Shown: positions 21,551 to 36,200 of the stretch, one piece after another | How positions within the stretch are numbered: the first letter of the stretch is position 1 | Layout: every line of letters starts with the position of its first letter | The notes under the pieces: model-generated | What the model was told of the DNA's origin: nothing | What the model saw: the letters and a program-made list of their open reading frames with translations, nothing else | Database searches by the model: none | Assembly (NCBI GenBank): GCA_034687125.1 | Contig: JAQGBZ010000145.1 | Span: 83,996-147,995 of the forward strand | Length of the DNA: 64,000 bases | Direction: 5' to 3' | DNA from: Neelides folsomi | Lineage: Eukaryota > Arthropoda > Collembola > Neelipleona > Neelidae | Made by a program: the position numbers and the translations under genes

Positions 21551-24244
21551 GTAAGTGAGGATTTATAAATGATATTTTCTTTTCCCTTGTTTTGCACTGG
21601 AGTGAGTGGAGAAGCTTGGTGTAGTAATTACTTCAGCAAAGGCGGAGCAATTAGAAGGATTTATCTTATTTACGAGTCTAGTTGAAAGTTTTTCTTTCTT
21701 ACACGAACTTCCAATTGGCCGTTGGAGAGTTTGGGCATCTCTTTGTTTTCTACTTCTTAATACAAGACCAGAACGATAGAGTTATAATGCATTTGTAGTT
21801 AACTCGGCGTAGGAAATTTCAACTCTTCTGTCTCCCCTCACTCATATGTCAATTTATCGATTTCTGTGAAAGAGAGGTTCCTCTACCTCCGGTTTCCTAT
21901 CTCAACTAATACAATTGAGATCATGAGAATAAAAGAACAATTGGTCTCAAAATACACAGAGCTTATACGGGAACACGATCATTCGTTCAGGATGAACAAG
22001 AATGGAAAATGTATTGTTGACCAGCTTGGCCCAAGGGCTTAAATTAATGCAACCTTTGCCTTCATTTTTATTCTCATGATCTCAATTCCAAGGTATAGAG
22101 AAAACAAAGGAGAATTTTGGAGAAAACAATGGAGAGAAGGAGTTAAATTAGTTTAACAACTTCGCTGCGTAATAAAATAATGAAGACTTTGGAATATTGA
22201 GACGTTAAATTCTCAAAGTGGAACTTTGGGTGAAAATACGTTGAAGGTCTTAAAATGGAACGAATATTAGAATGAACAGATGAATAGTCGAAAGAGTTTA
22301 CAGCACGTGGGAATGATTAAAGAATCTTTCTAATATAAATCCAATTAGGCTCTCATGACGGGAGATTGAATCTATTTGAATATCTTCATTCAGCCGTTTT
22401 TAAGCCTTCATTCAATTAACCATGTTTCGTATGCGAAGACTCCGCTAATTTTTCATCCGAGGGGAATTAAATGAGGCAAAATGAATTTTATTTTCCCCTT
22501 CTCGTTCCTTCCTAAGGGTTGTTGAGGGAGGATTAAGTGGAAATGAGCAGGAGATTTGAAATTTTATTCCGTTTCTGCTTCCACGATTCCTCCATTTATT
22601 CCTGTACAAACTAAGTATTTAGCTATTATATGATGCAGATTGCTGTTTTATACTTTTATCAAAAGAGGTTTAGAGACGTCTCGGGAGAAATCGGATTTGC
22701 CTGGTAAAGTCCTTCTGGCTGATTTGCACCGCTAAGCCACTTCACTTCCGAGTGTATAAGAGGAAATGCGGTGGATTAGCGGCTGCACAACATGGGGCCT
22801 TAGAGAATAATTGAAAGGAAAATGCGAATTCAAATTCCTGAAGTTAAGGTGGCGGAATTGAAGGGCAATTTTGGGAAATTTATTATTTCGATCCAGAAGT
22901 TCATTTTCTTTTTCTTAGTATCACTCTCCTGGAGGAGGAGAGGAGCTTGGTAGAGTGATTCGATGCAAACCACGTCTTAGGAACTAAATTACAGTCATGA
23001 ATAAAAGGGGGACGTCACTTCCCACTACTCCTTTTATCCTTCAGATCCAAGTGATGGTGATGCAACGTGAAGAACCGAGAGGGGAGAAACCTCACACCCT
23101 CAGCATGATTTCATATTTTGTTAGCGAATGACTCTTCCGATCTTTCACCTTCTTTCCATCATCGTCACTTTCATCAGCTTTTAATATCTTTCAGCCAATA
23201 AATTTCCTCCTGATATAATTCACCATACACCCGAAACCAAATTTTAAAATGAGATTTTGAACCATAAAATACCCGGTTTGCCTCGGGAAGGTTTGACTAT
23301 TTATGGCTTTATTTATGTAACTTATGCATTTGGGGGCATATCTAATCTACTTGTAATGATTTTGGAATTACCAGATAGTTCGCTTCTGGAAATTTTGGGA
23401 AATATTTTAATACCAAAGTGCTATTAAGACTGTTCTTCTATAGTTGATGCCAACTGTGGGAGATATGTTATTTTGAATAGGACACTTTGGGTTAATATTG
23501 TACATAATATATAGAACATTTGAGCAAAGTTTCTCACTCAGGTTTTCATAGTTAAAAGGAGAAAAGTCGTTAATAGATTAGGAATGAGGTCATTAAATTT
23601 CCTAACTAAAGGACTGGACCTATAAATGCATAATGCTTATGAAGGGGATGTTGAAGTTGGGAGAGCGCAATGTAAATAAGTATTTATCTCACTCCCAGCT
23701 TCAAGCCTTTTGAGATGAAAGGGGAGACAAACAAGAATAAATTTGTCATTAGGCATCAATTCGATGGCGACGGTTTTAATCTCTATGCTTAATAATGTAG
23801 GTACTCCCATTTTGAGCCAAATTTCCTTTGTGAATGATTAAAGACAGTGAATTGGAAAATGCAGGGAGTCTTCAATAAACTATAATTTGCAAAGCCTTCA
23901 ATATGCATATTTTGCAAAGATGACTTTTGGGCCAGTGAATTATCCATGGGATGTTTATGACAGCTTTTGCTAATAAATTAGCTCATTGAGTGGAGAAAGT
24001 TTTGGAGAATTTTGAAATGAGGTTCATTTCCATGAACCATTTTGGACTTTGCTTTTATCTCTAATTCCCATCCCTTTTTGTTTTCTTCTCCAAATTCCAT
24101 TTTAAAATCTTTTTAACTCTCCCTGGAGTGCTAAGAGTTGAGATCGGTTTGGGGAAGTCTTTTTCTCACTTTCTGTTAAGGGAAGACAGGAGCAGGCTTC
24201 TGCACTCGACCCGCATTTTTAATATTTCCATTAACTTTTTACAG
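21551..24244 (+). other. Proposed 5' UTR intron of the FSTL gene
   Basis: About 2.7 kb between the proposed leader exon and the signal-peptide exon. I see no repeat, RNA gene or coding segment that I can support here. Confidence 0.35.
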
Positions 24245-24259
24245 GGAACAGAACCAGAA

Positions 24260-27200
24260 ATGTCGAGGGGAGTTCGGAGCTGGAGCGGAGTTCTTTTAAG
24301 GACTTTCCTTCTCCTTTCACTCATCTCGCTCCTCGATGCAAAGGTAAACATTTTTAATTTTTAATCATATAAACATTATTCCTGCTAAATACCCAAATAA
24401 AAATTAAAATATATTTAAACAAGGAAATTATTGTAAAGGTATAAATAGATTCGTTGCAACAGTTTAATATGATTTAAATGATATCTTACAATATTTAGTG
24501 TTTAGTGATCATCCCAAAACAAAAACACATTATATTCATTATTATTACATACTGATTGTCAGCATATTTTACTTTATACATACTAAACAATATCATAATA
24601 CCATACATGGTGTATCTACTCTATGTTGTATTGGCTATTTGTTCTGATTTGATTCCCCTAAATGTGTATTACTCAAAGACCCATAGCAGAGTAAAGGGAA
24701 GAAAGGAAATGTTGATTGAATGAAGTTAAGAGGAATGATGAGAGAAAGAGGAAGTCGAGGGAGTGATGAAGGGCTTTGTGTCAGAACACTGAAATGACCC
24801 ATTATTTCCTTATCCCCTTTCTCACAATCTTTCTCTCTCTCAATGGTCCTGAGTGAAGAGATGAATTACAAGAAATGGTCTATCTAATAATCCTCGCAAA
24901 CATTATCCCCATTCATTTCTTGATTAATGTGAGGATATAACCACTATAATCACCATTTCTCATATAAAATAAGTATATCAATAAAAAATCTTATCATGCC
25001 TATCATTTATTACTTACAATATTTTTTGAACTCTAATTTATTGACAAAACCATTCATTCAAAAACTTCATTCTAAAAATATTGCCCATCTTAGGAAATTT
25101 TAGAGTGTTTCAAAATCGCAACTTTTGCTTTAAATCTGACAATTCTGACAAATCGGAAGATTCTCTAAAAAATCCAAATTGATTTTTCATCTGAGATGTT
25201 CAAGCCGTTTATTTGAAACCATCCAAACGGGGATGTATTTTCATTTTTTCATTTAGATTAAATTCTTAGAATATTCCTATTCTTATAGGCTCTGTAGTCT
25301 AAAAGAAATGAATTTGCGTAATGGTGTAGAGAAGACTTAGGGAATCATACTGTCATTCGAATAACGCGTTACTACGTGATGTGCGTGTGAAGATGATGCG
25401 AAAAGGAGAATGATTTTCTTATGAATCCAACCCCTCTCGTTTCGAGGCTTTTTCTCTCCATGAGGATTTTCACTCGTGTTTTTTCTCGGTTTCTTCTCCC
25501 CCATTTGAAAAGACTGAGTTTTATATTGCATTAATTCCCCAGACGGCCAAATTTCCTTGGCCCTCTCAACGAGAACGCAAGAGGGTCGATGCAGGGGATG
25601 TGTCTGATGGGGAATAATTGAACGTTGTCTTGTGCGAAGGGATGATCTTTCCCTTTCCTATCGTGATCATGAGCCTCAATTTAATATACGAGATATCCGG
25701 TTTTTGGTATAAGCCCGGTTGTGGAGAAATATAAGTGGAGATAGAACCATTGTTAAAGATATTGGGTGGAAGTAGTGGAATTTCTAAATTCTCCCCTTCT
25801 TTTCTTGATTCTCTTGATTATCGATTCTTCTCCTTTCACAATCCACCTTCAATCTTCTTCATCTCATCACTTCATTACTATACGGGATCAAACGAATTTG
25901 TAATTTCCTTTCTATGATAATCAATTTCAAATTTTCCATCCTCACCACTTCTAAAAATTCATGACACTTTCACAGCCGCCTGTTTAAACATGTAAAGCAA
26001 TTCGCCTTCGTTCATGTTTGCATTTCAATTTACCTTTTTTGAGAGACCTCGGCACACAATTTGAAAATTCGAAAATTAAATATTGAGATCCGAGCCATTA
26101 TTCTTTTAAATGTCTATAACCTTTCAATTTTTACGCCTATAAAGTATTGTGTTATATTTTGTATGCTCAAGAATTTGGAAGTTGGGATGAATTTTACTTA
26201 GGAAATTTTTCATACCATTTTTACGAGGGAGTTAAAGTAGGAAAAGGCCGTTTTTTACGAGGAATTTGAGTAGTTGTGCCATAGAGGGGAATTGAAGCCT
26301 TCGTAGATTTTATATTATGCACACACTTTTAAAGGAAGTAGAGACGTTGAGTATATTCAAATTTATTATTGTGGATTTCCCTCCGAGGACGCTGAGGGTA
26401 AATGTATTTTGTTAAAGGATCGCATTGAGACTGTTGACTCACTGTAAGAGCTCTAACATTTAATACTTTGGTGGAAGAAGTGAAGTAGGCAATGAAGATG
26501 GAGGACTTCACTTCAATGGTCCCAAAACTAACATTGGAGAAGTTGAAATAAAAGACAAGATGATGGTAGTTGCAGAAGATGTAAAGACCTAAAGTTCCAT
26601 TGGGAAAACTCCTCCATGGAACTACTTACATACCTTTTCATACATAAGATGTATTTACAAAGACTCGTATTTTAAGAGTTTGCTATCATATAAGCAATAA
26701 CAGAGAATCCTCCAATAGTTTTTTTGTATCTTGATCATCGTGTTTTTAAGAATGTTTTTTAAAGGAGAAAGAAAAAACTAATAGATTCCATAATGCATTC
26801 TTCATATGTATTCTAATAAGGTTCTTCCTTTTTTCCTCATCCTTCTTTTAAGCGTAAAATCAATCTTCCTTTCTCTCATCCTCTTTTTTCTTCTTCGCTG
26901 CTCGTCGTCTCAATTTTGTATTCCGAAGGAGGAGAATGTGGATGTTTAAAAGAAACCTTTTTGAGAAGAAAGGGAATCCCTTATAAAGAGATTTATTATT
27001 AAAAAATATTGAGCATGAAGAATTGAGCGAGGAAGAAATTATGCAAGATTTTTTAGCCCATTTTAGCTCTTCCAAGTTTTCGCTTTCACCCTCGGGGAAG
27101 TTGTTCACAAATTCTCAACACATTCATATTATTTTATTACATTAAGGGCAGTCTAAGCTTCGGTTCAAAAAACACGAAGAATACTTTAATGCGAGGGCAA

Positions 27201-30200
27201 GTCATTTAATGTTTACACCACATTTTTATTATCTTTCCTGCTTGAGATTAAAAACCTACCATATTTTATCTTCATAATATAAGGCCTAAAGAATATTCAC
27301 AAAAATTTTGGTGAACCTAACTATCGCCGAACCGAAATGACAGAGGATGTAATAAGGAAATGTCAAAGTATGTAATGCGTTTTCTCAATTTCTTCTCGCA
27401 GATATTGGTTTGATATGTGAAAAGCAAGGAATTAGCATTGAGCCAAACCGGAGCCATGTCATGCATTTCATTACATAAAGCCATGCGTTATTTCATCATT
27501 TATTCATTCTTCGACATATTCTCCTCCAATTTCGATACATTTTTACTATCTATTAACAAGCTTTTTGATTCCCATTGAATAAAATTCTTTTGATTGGCTT
27601 TTTAACCAATCACAAATATCACAAACATTTTGATCACTGCTAAACTTCTTTCCTGCTAAGTGTTTTTTAAAGACCCAAATAAGTAAAAATCTGAAGGGGC
27701 TAAATAGGGCCTATACGGTGGATGCTCAAGAGGATGGAATCGAATCTCCTTTATTGTTCGGGTTTGAAGTGATGTGTGAGGGCGTGCATGTTGTCATGCA
27801 AGAGCAAAACACTTTTTAATGCACCTCTTCTTTTTGAAACAATGGCTGGTCTGAGTTGATGCTTAAGAAGAGGACAACATGTTTCTGAAGTGATGGTTAC
27901 CTTTTGCCTATGCCTAAAATGTTCCAAAAACGGTGAGTAAAACTTTTCCAGCCGACTTTTGAACCTAATAAAAAATTGCATTTTCAATATTTAAAAAGTT
28001 TCATAATAATTATTAAATATTCACATTAAAATATTTTACTTACTTTAAATTTAACAGATCGGGGTGAATTTATAGTTTTCCAATGCATAATTGCTTGCTT
28101 TGTCTTAGGACAGTAGTGGTGAATCCATGTCTCGTCCCCAGTCACAATTCTTTTTAAAAACGCTTCTTCTGCAGCAATTCACAAATTGAGACTCTTGCTT
28201 TTATTACTTATTTTAACATTTTGGAAACACACCGTGCACAAACTTTTCTAAAGTGTAATTCATTATGTAGTATTTTCCATGCAGATGTATTCTCAATTAC
28301 GAGTGTTTTGGCCACGTTTTGTGCAGTCAGGCGTCGATTTGACCTTATTAAAGAAAATCAATTTGTTGGATATTTTCTGGTGTTGAAACAGATTTTGGTC
28401 TTCATTTTTGTTTTACATTTGTCACGCTAGTGACTCCACTCTTCAATTTTTGAATCCACTTTGATACACTACTTAAAGAAAGACAACTCTTACCATAAAC
28501 CTCTTATAATTGCCTGTGGATTTGCCATTTTCCAAACCCCCCCAAAAAACGGATTACACTTAACTCAATATTTGTGAGCTCCATTTTAATGAATTTAACA
28601 AACGCGGGCCAAAACAGCAATGTTTTGATTAAATAGCCATTTAACATAAAAATTGAATGAAAGTTGAACATGTGCATGGAAGATTAAATAATGCGAAAAA
28701 TCGTTCATGCAGAAGATGAATGTAATGAAATGCATTGATAAGCACCGGTTTGGCTTCATGCTAATTTCCATACCAAATCAATAGCGGTGAGAAGAAATTG
28801 AGAAAACGGATTACATACTTTGACATTTCCTTATGACATCATCTGCCATTTCGGTTCAGTGATAGTTAGGTTCACCAAAATTTTTGTGAATATACTTTAG
28901 GTCTTATATCATGAAGATAAAATATGGTAGGTTTTTAATCTCAAGCAGGAAAGATAATAAAAATGTGGTGTAAACATTAAATGACTGGAATGACATCATA
29001 ATGCATACACTTGTTCAGTGTAGAATAAATTACAAGAGTTTGCCAAGACCAATTTGTCCATGTGAGGTTAAATGAAATGATTCGTAAATAACCTTAAAAA
29101 TCCCCTTAATTTATAAATTATTAAAAAGCATTATTTGTTTATTGCAAATTTGCATCATTTTCTTTTACGAGGAGAAAAGTTTGGATCCAAAGAGAGAAGG
29201 GAATTTAAAGAATAAAGATAAAAAAGTAAAGAGGAGACTCAAATTGACAAAGAAGTGAATTTGGAAAGTTGGAAAGTTTTTGGAAAAGAAATGAACGAAT
29301 TTTGAGTTCCCAAGTTTTCTTTACCATTGTAAGTAAAGTATTGTTAAGACCGTTCTCATCTCAAGGGCTGTCATTCTGCCCCAGCTCTCATTTCAAAATC
29401 TTTTAACTTAAGGAATATGAAATGGAAAGATTTCCGAGCTAACAATAACTTGGAGAAAAATTCAACTTTTCTTCTTATTTCAACAACGACCAAAAACATA
29501 AGACATTTACATGTGAAATTCAAACATTTCAAAAATCGTGCTATCGTGGATACGAAATTTAACGTATTGTATTTATTACTCTGCAAAAATATTTGCTCAT
29601 TGAGTTTCTTGATGATTAGGATAAAGAATTAGAGTTAAACTCGAACTCAATTGACCTTTCCCCCGCCCCCACTCCGCCAACCAGTAGGAAGACGACATTC
29701 CATCCCCTTTCCCATGTTCCAGCCACTTGATAACAAACCCAGACAACCTCCTAATTCCCACTGCATCAACCAGACAATCCCAATTTGAGGGTGGGGGTAG
29801 ATTGCGAGATATCACGAAATGGCGTTAATTGAGAACAATATGATTTTATATGCGCAAAGTATATGCGTATCTTGCATATTTTATCTTTTAAGTTGGGATG
29901 ATAATGAAAAAATGGAATATAAAATTATATTATATACTAATTATTACCGGGGCTATAATTAAATTTTTAAGGCTTTATGGGGGGCTTTCTTTCGAGCAGG
30001 ACTATATATCGAACTATAATTAAATAATCTGAGTAATTAGCTAGGCATTTTATTTATTAGTTTTCAGAATTAATTTAAATATCTTCAAAGTTTGAGCCAT
30101 TTAAAAGAAATCAAGTTTAAGATGTCAAGTTTAAAAGAAATTGAATAGGTAATGCTTTTTTGCAATTTTTAAATCTATGAAAAGCGGACGAAATAAAACA

Positions 30201-33200
30201 AATTGAAAAAACTAATGTGATAGAACGCTTTTGATTTAAATGTGCGTGAAGGGGTGGCTATATCTATAGCAGGGGCTATATTTAAAAAATTTAAGCTTTC
30301 CCCGGGGCTTTAATTCGAACAGGGCTAAATTTCGAACAGGGGCTATCTTTCGAACAATAGCGGTATGTATGATTCAAGGAAGTAGGTAAAAATACACTTA
30401 TTTTTTATAAATACATGACATTGTTAGTTAACTTGGAGGAAACAATCTAGGTTATTACCTTGTTTCACAAATGAGTTTGTGAATTCTCAGAAAATATGGT
30501 GTTTAGATATAAACCGAGAGTATTCTGATAGTGAGGATGAAGAAGAAACGCGGGAAAGGGACAAATATTCTGAAGAGGAAATTACAGATTCTGAATTGGA
30601 TACTCGAGTTGAACTCCCAATTGAAGACGATTGTTCTTCAAACACTAATATTATGAAAATTCAAAGAGCAAATTTTATTTCACAAGTGAAAATAAATTTA
30701 ATAATTACGAATGTGAATTATTAGGTAATCTTATCTTTGCATCGATTGTGACAAGTTTTTTGGGAATTTGGATGAACACATTTGCCCTCAATATGGATGA
30801 GGATTTGGATCTCGAGCCCCTCGAAATATAGCTGAAACGACATTTAAAGAAATTGCCAAAATCTCATAGTGGTTCATCTCTTAAATATGAGTACTCTTTA
30901 AGTGAGCGTAAGGTTTCGGTGAAAAAAGAACGCTTTATGTGAACGAACTTTTTCTCGACAACCGACAAAGAAAACTCAAAACCAATGTTTTCTTATGACA
31001 ATTTGTGCTCATTTTAATAGACATGAGAAAAACAATGTAAAGAAAATCGATGGCTTATGTAAAATATTTTTATAAATTTGATACAAAATCAATTTCCACA
31101 CCAACAAAACTGAATAAAATATCCTATTTTGAGAAGGATAATTCTGTTAGAATAAATCTTTTTGTACATAATGAAAAGGATAATATTCCCCTATATGTTT
31201 CCAAATACAAATATGAAAAAGAGATTAATTTACTTTTAATAACAGTCGGATCAGAGAATCATTGTTTTAATTGTTGATTTTTCTTCCCTTACTTGGTAAC
31301 AAAATGTAAATAGCACCTGTATTGTTATTATCGTCTTTCTTTTATTTCGAGTTGTGCTCTAGAGAACCACAAAGTTCTTTGTTGTAAAAAGGGTCTTTAA
31401 AAGATTTCTTTTCCTAAAGAAGATCAATTACGCTTTACCAAACACATAATTACGCTTGAATTTTTTTGGGTTATTCATTTTTATTTTGAAAGTTAATGGC
31501 CCAACCAGAAGAGAGACATATCGCAAATAAACAGACTAAAAAGACCAAAACGCAAAATTTTCACAAGGCCTGTGGTTTTGCATTTGTGGTAACTTTGAGC
31601 AGAGCAAAATTTATGGTTACATAAAAATTATTTTGGTGAATTTGCCGGAGAGATATTTATTCAAAGAATTCTTGCATGTATCTTCATGCATACTCTATTT
31701 TATCAAAAAAACCAACTTGAAAATGTTTACACATCAATATTATGAGAAATTTAAGTCGAAACTTAAATGTCCATTTTGTGGGGAAGAATATGAAATTCTT
31801 TTGACAAAAGAGATGATCACAAATACATCAAGCGATATCAGAAAACATTTCATCATTCCCACCAAAAAGTTTATAACTCTATCATTTAAAAGTAATGTTT
31901 ATATATTTATTATTTAATATCGTTTACAGGGGAATACATTTCATCAGCGCTCAATTCATGTAATCAACAAATAAATACTTGCATTATGTTCCCGCCTTTG
32001 CATTAAATCCTAGAGCTTATGATTCACAACTGGTTCTTCTCGGAATTCGATCCAAAGACAACAAAATTGACTTTTTACCAAGTGAAGAGCGGTTTTCGCA
32101 AATTAAGCTAAATTACATACTAATGAATGAAGATACGATGCAATATATGCCAGGAAGTCTAGAGAAATTGGTCTTTTGAATCAAAGATTGGATAAATTTA
32201 GCATCACCAAAAGTGTTTTCAAAATTTAACAGATTAGCAACCACAGGGGTGATTCTGATTAGAAAAATTACTAGAAAATTGCCCTTATCAATTTTTAACA
32301 TCAACTTGCAACTAACACTTGAGTTCAATTATGAAATAGACCTCAAGGGCCCCGTTCTCTTCCCAACCAGGAACAATGGAACGAAAAAAATCTCAAGGAG
32401 CTTTTGAAATTTGTTCAATGTCGAGAAATGTGGAACATGTTGGGATGGTCTGGTTGTGGAAGTGGGAATTATTAAGTTGTCTGGGTCGCGGATCATGGGG
32501 CTGGAACGTGGGAATGGATGGAATGTGGTTTTTTTTCTGGTTGGCGGGGTGGGGTGTAATGCAGGGTGGGTCATGGTTATTGTCATGGGTAGGGTGTGGG
32601 GTGGGGCAGAGTTCATTTAAGTTAAATCATTTAGAACATGTATTAGTATCAAAGACTTTTTTCCACTCAGTGGGAATCGAACTCGCCATCATTTACTTAA
32701 ATCAAGAACGTTAACCACTATTCCATACCTGACCACCCTCCCCATTTTCGAAGTTTTCCATATATTTAAAACTTTTACATGTATCGTGTTATAGCATTAT
32801 ATAGATATTTTACATATAAATTCATCGCAATCTCAATCGATAATATATATGACATCTGATACATATTTTATAGTTGACATGATGATCTCATCACATTCTC
32901 ATTATACAAAATGAAATTTTCATACCAAATATACAATATGTATATAATATATATACATAAATTCATATTTAGTTTATTTGGGAAAATTTCACTCTATATC
33001 CCTACCTAACCTAAATTCTTCATAACTGTAAATATTACTTTAACCTAATATATAAAAATTATTTTATAAGACAAAAACCTTTATATATACTTTGCCCATA
33101 TAAATTCATATTATTCTCATTTAACCCCATTTCATAATATCTCGCAATCTGCCCCCATCCTCAAAGGTATAGTTTATATCCCGCAATGATCACTCTCTAC

Positions 33201-36200
33201 TTTTTCAATACCATATAATAGACCTGCCCACCAATTATTTCTTGTGTTCTTTATGTCACATTTTTATAAAGTAGAATTTTAGAAGTAGAACCTAAAGTAG
33301 ATTGTCTGGTTGAGGGAATGGGAATTGGGAGGTTGTCTGAGTTTGGGATCATGTGGCTAGGATGTGGGAAAGGGAATGGAATGTCGTATTCCTACTGGTT
33401 GGCGGGGTGGGGGCGGGGGAAAGGCCAATTGAGTTCGAGTTTAACTCTAATGCTTTATCCTAATCATCACTCTTATTATTCATTTAAGTCCTTAGCTCAA
33501 ACTTGTTTAGTTCATTGAACACGGAAAGAAATTTGTATATCTCAATCTGACTTTGGAAAGTTGAGGAGTTTTAATAATAAGAACTTTTGATTTATTTTTC
33601 ACTATTTATTTGAACTTTTAGAAGGATAAATTATCTGACTACATTGTATATATTAGTTATAAGTAACATAATATACTGATATTTACTCGTATCTAAATAG
33701 GTCCTATATTTCACTTTATTGTAATTCGTCAATTTACTGAACACAACAAGGACAAATCTCTGAGCTTTTTTTATTATAAATGAAAAGGTTTTCGTTATGA
33801 GAGAATCGATACGGTGAGCTATTTATGTAATACATTATACAACCAAATGACATATCTCTTTCAGCATAATTTTCATTTTGACTTATAAATGAAGCGAGGC
33901 GATTTGCATGCTGCTGACAGTCCGCTTCTCCGAAAATACTCGCCATGAAACTATGAATCTTTCTTTGGTATTTGCATATGAAATGGATCATAAATCACTC
34001 CGTAATGTAATTCATGTCCAAATATTTCATGTGCCATTTTGTATTTGGAACGATAAGTTCTGCGTATCGCTCTGATTTAAGAAAAATCCAATATTTCTCA
34101 AATCATTTCTTTCAAAAGGCATTTTAGAAACACTTTGCTACTTGATACATAAATATTTAGTAGAGAAAAGTATGTATTTATAATATTTATTCCAACATTT
34201 GAATATATGAATAATAAAGCGAATATTCAAACATTTAACTTTCGCTTATTTATACTTTTCACATTAGTCGTGTAATTTATTCTTTAAATGTAGGCTACAG
34301 CTTGAGGGAACCCAATGGCGGTAATTTTGCAAGGGAATATTTAATTAAAAATATAATTGGAAATTAAACTAAAATAAAGTTTGAAACCTCCAGTGTGGTG
34401 TAAGGGCGGGGTGAAGGAAGTTAATAGAAATTATGTGAGCGGCTGAGAAAGGTGTATGGTTGAATAATTCAACTGAAAGCAATTAGAAAGTTTGTAAAGT
34501 TGAATTTAAAACAATTTCTGTAAGATTTAAGTGCCATTGGTGTAACACGGGTTCTTGGACTGAAAGAACTTTATTTAATTCTCTTCAATATCCCTTTTAA
34601 CTTCCATATAATAGTACTTTTAGAACTTGCGTCACGTCAAGTTATTAAAATCTCAGTCGTCTTATGAGAGAGAACTTTAGGTAAACCGAAGTTTAAAGTA
34701 AAAACCCGATGATAATCAGAGGGCAGAAAGCTGAAAGTCGCTTTATGTGAAAATGTGACGGAAAGTTTTGAGCGCGACGTCAGCAGATTTTTCATTTTGA
34801 GATGGATGAAGACGAAGTGGATGGTTTTGGACGGGATGACTTTCGCATACACCGTTTTTGAAATCCTTCTCCATTATTTATTATCTTCATCATAAGGTCT
34901 TTTTGGAGCCGTTCTCACTTCCGCTTCCTTCTTTATTGCCCAAGTATGAACAAGTCATGGGCATAAATTCCGAATTCGTTTTTTAATGTCGGTCCTGGAT
35001 AATTCCTCTTTTAAACGTCTCCGGCAAATGAATTTACGATTTTTACCGTATTATCCCGGCTCCATTCCCCCATCAAATCAACTTACAGGCCAAATGTAAA
35101 TAAATACGTGAAGATAATCCTTATTAGGTGTATAACTTTCATATATTGAAAAATATACGAGAGTGCGTAGATACAATATATTGTATATTGGACCTTTTGG
35201 GAAAAACGAGGTCCTAGTATTTATTAATTTAAGTTTCTAGAGAATTCGAAATTTTAATTTATTTGATCTTCAGTAAAAATAAACGATACATCACGTATTT
35301 AAACAAATTGGGGCACTTTACTACATTGACTATTATAACGTTATCTTTGTTTATCAATCGATACGTTTTGAGAATAATTTTAAAGGGACCTTTGCATTTT
35401 ATCATTTCCACTATTCTTTTTTCAATTTACTCTTCCAAGTTAAAAGAATTAAACATCTTCCGAATATAATTTTCTCAAAAAGACAGCTCAGCAAATCGGA
35501 TTGGGTGGATTATTCCGTTGGAAATTATCCAGCGTTTCAAAAAAGTTCAATTGACTTTACAAAAAATTTGATGTATTCCTCTATGTAACTATAATTTTAA
35601 TTGAAGTACAAATAAATAAAATTCATAATTCTCTAGAAACTTAAATTAATAAATACCTTTTTTTCCAACAGGGGTGCATCATGTTAAGTTGGGATTATTG
35701 GTTTTTTTCCCAAGTGCTCGGTTTTTCATAGAAACTCGAATAGGTTTCCTTTCGTCTTTTCATCTTTTTGGCGTTACTTGGGAAAAATTAAGTGCGTGAG
35801 GGAGTGGCTAAAGAGATTTCGCGCGCCATACTTAAAAACAATTCATTTTCCACTCGACTCGATCCGGTTCTCTATCAATTGCTCAGTTTTCTTGACCAAT
35901 TAATTCCTCAGTTTTCTTGACCAATTAATTCCTCGGTTCTCATTACCAATTAAACAGCATCTGTCCGTGTTAAAGGTAAATAATTATTGTATTAATAATC
36001 ATTCGTTAACAGTTATTTCTCCCAATTAATACAAAAATTGAGTTAATTTTGATTATTTTTTTGAAGATGTTGGACAAGAAAAAGAAAATGGTCATTCTTG
36101 ATGAAATCCTCAAAAAAGGAAATTCTCTTTGGACAACTCAACAACAAGGTGTTCGATACCGACCGGGAGAAAGCTTAGGAAAGATGTTCTGACACTAGGT

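Larger units (their letters stand above)
29607..33480. mobile_element. Composite decayed element with inverted repeat ends and family B polymerase fragments
   Basis: The left arm (29607-29880) and right arm (33480 back to about 33085, interrupted by about 125 bp at 33175-33300) are inverted copies starting GATGATTAGGATAAAG. Between them lie a TTTCGARCA-type repeat (29945-30365), broken ORFs (30479-32180) resembling parts of a protein-primed-type family B DNA polymerase, and a tRNA-headed repeat (32400-32743). The whole may be one decayed Maverick/Polinton-like or virus-derived insertion. Alternatively it is a polymerase relic trapped between two inverted copies of a dispersed repeat. I favour a composite origin because the arm sequence also occurs in the middle (32410-32640). 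Confidence 0.5.

Noticed and set aside
32665-32743. tRNA gene on the minus strand
   Set aside because: A- and B-box-like sequences exist, but the acceptor and T stems do not pair; fits a tRNA-derived SINE head better.
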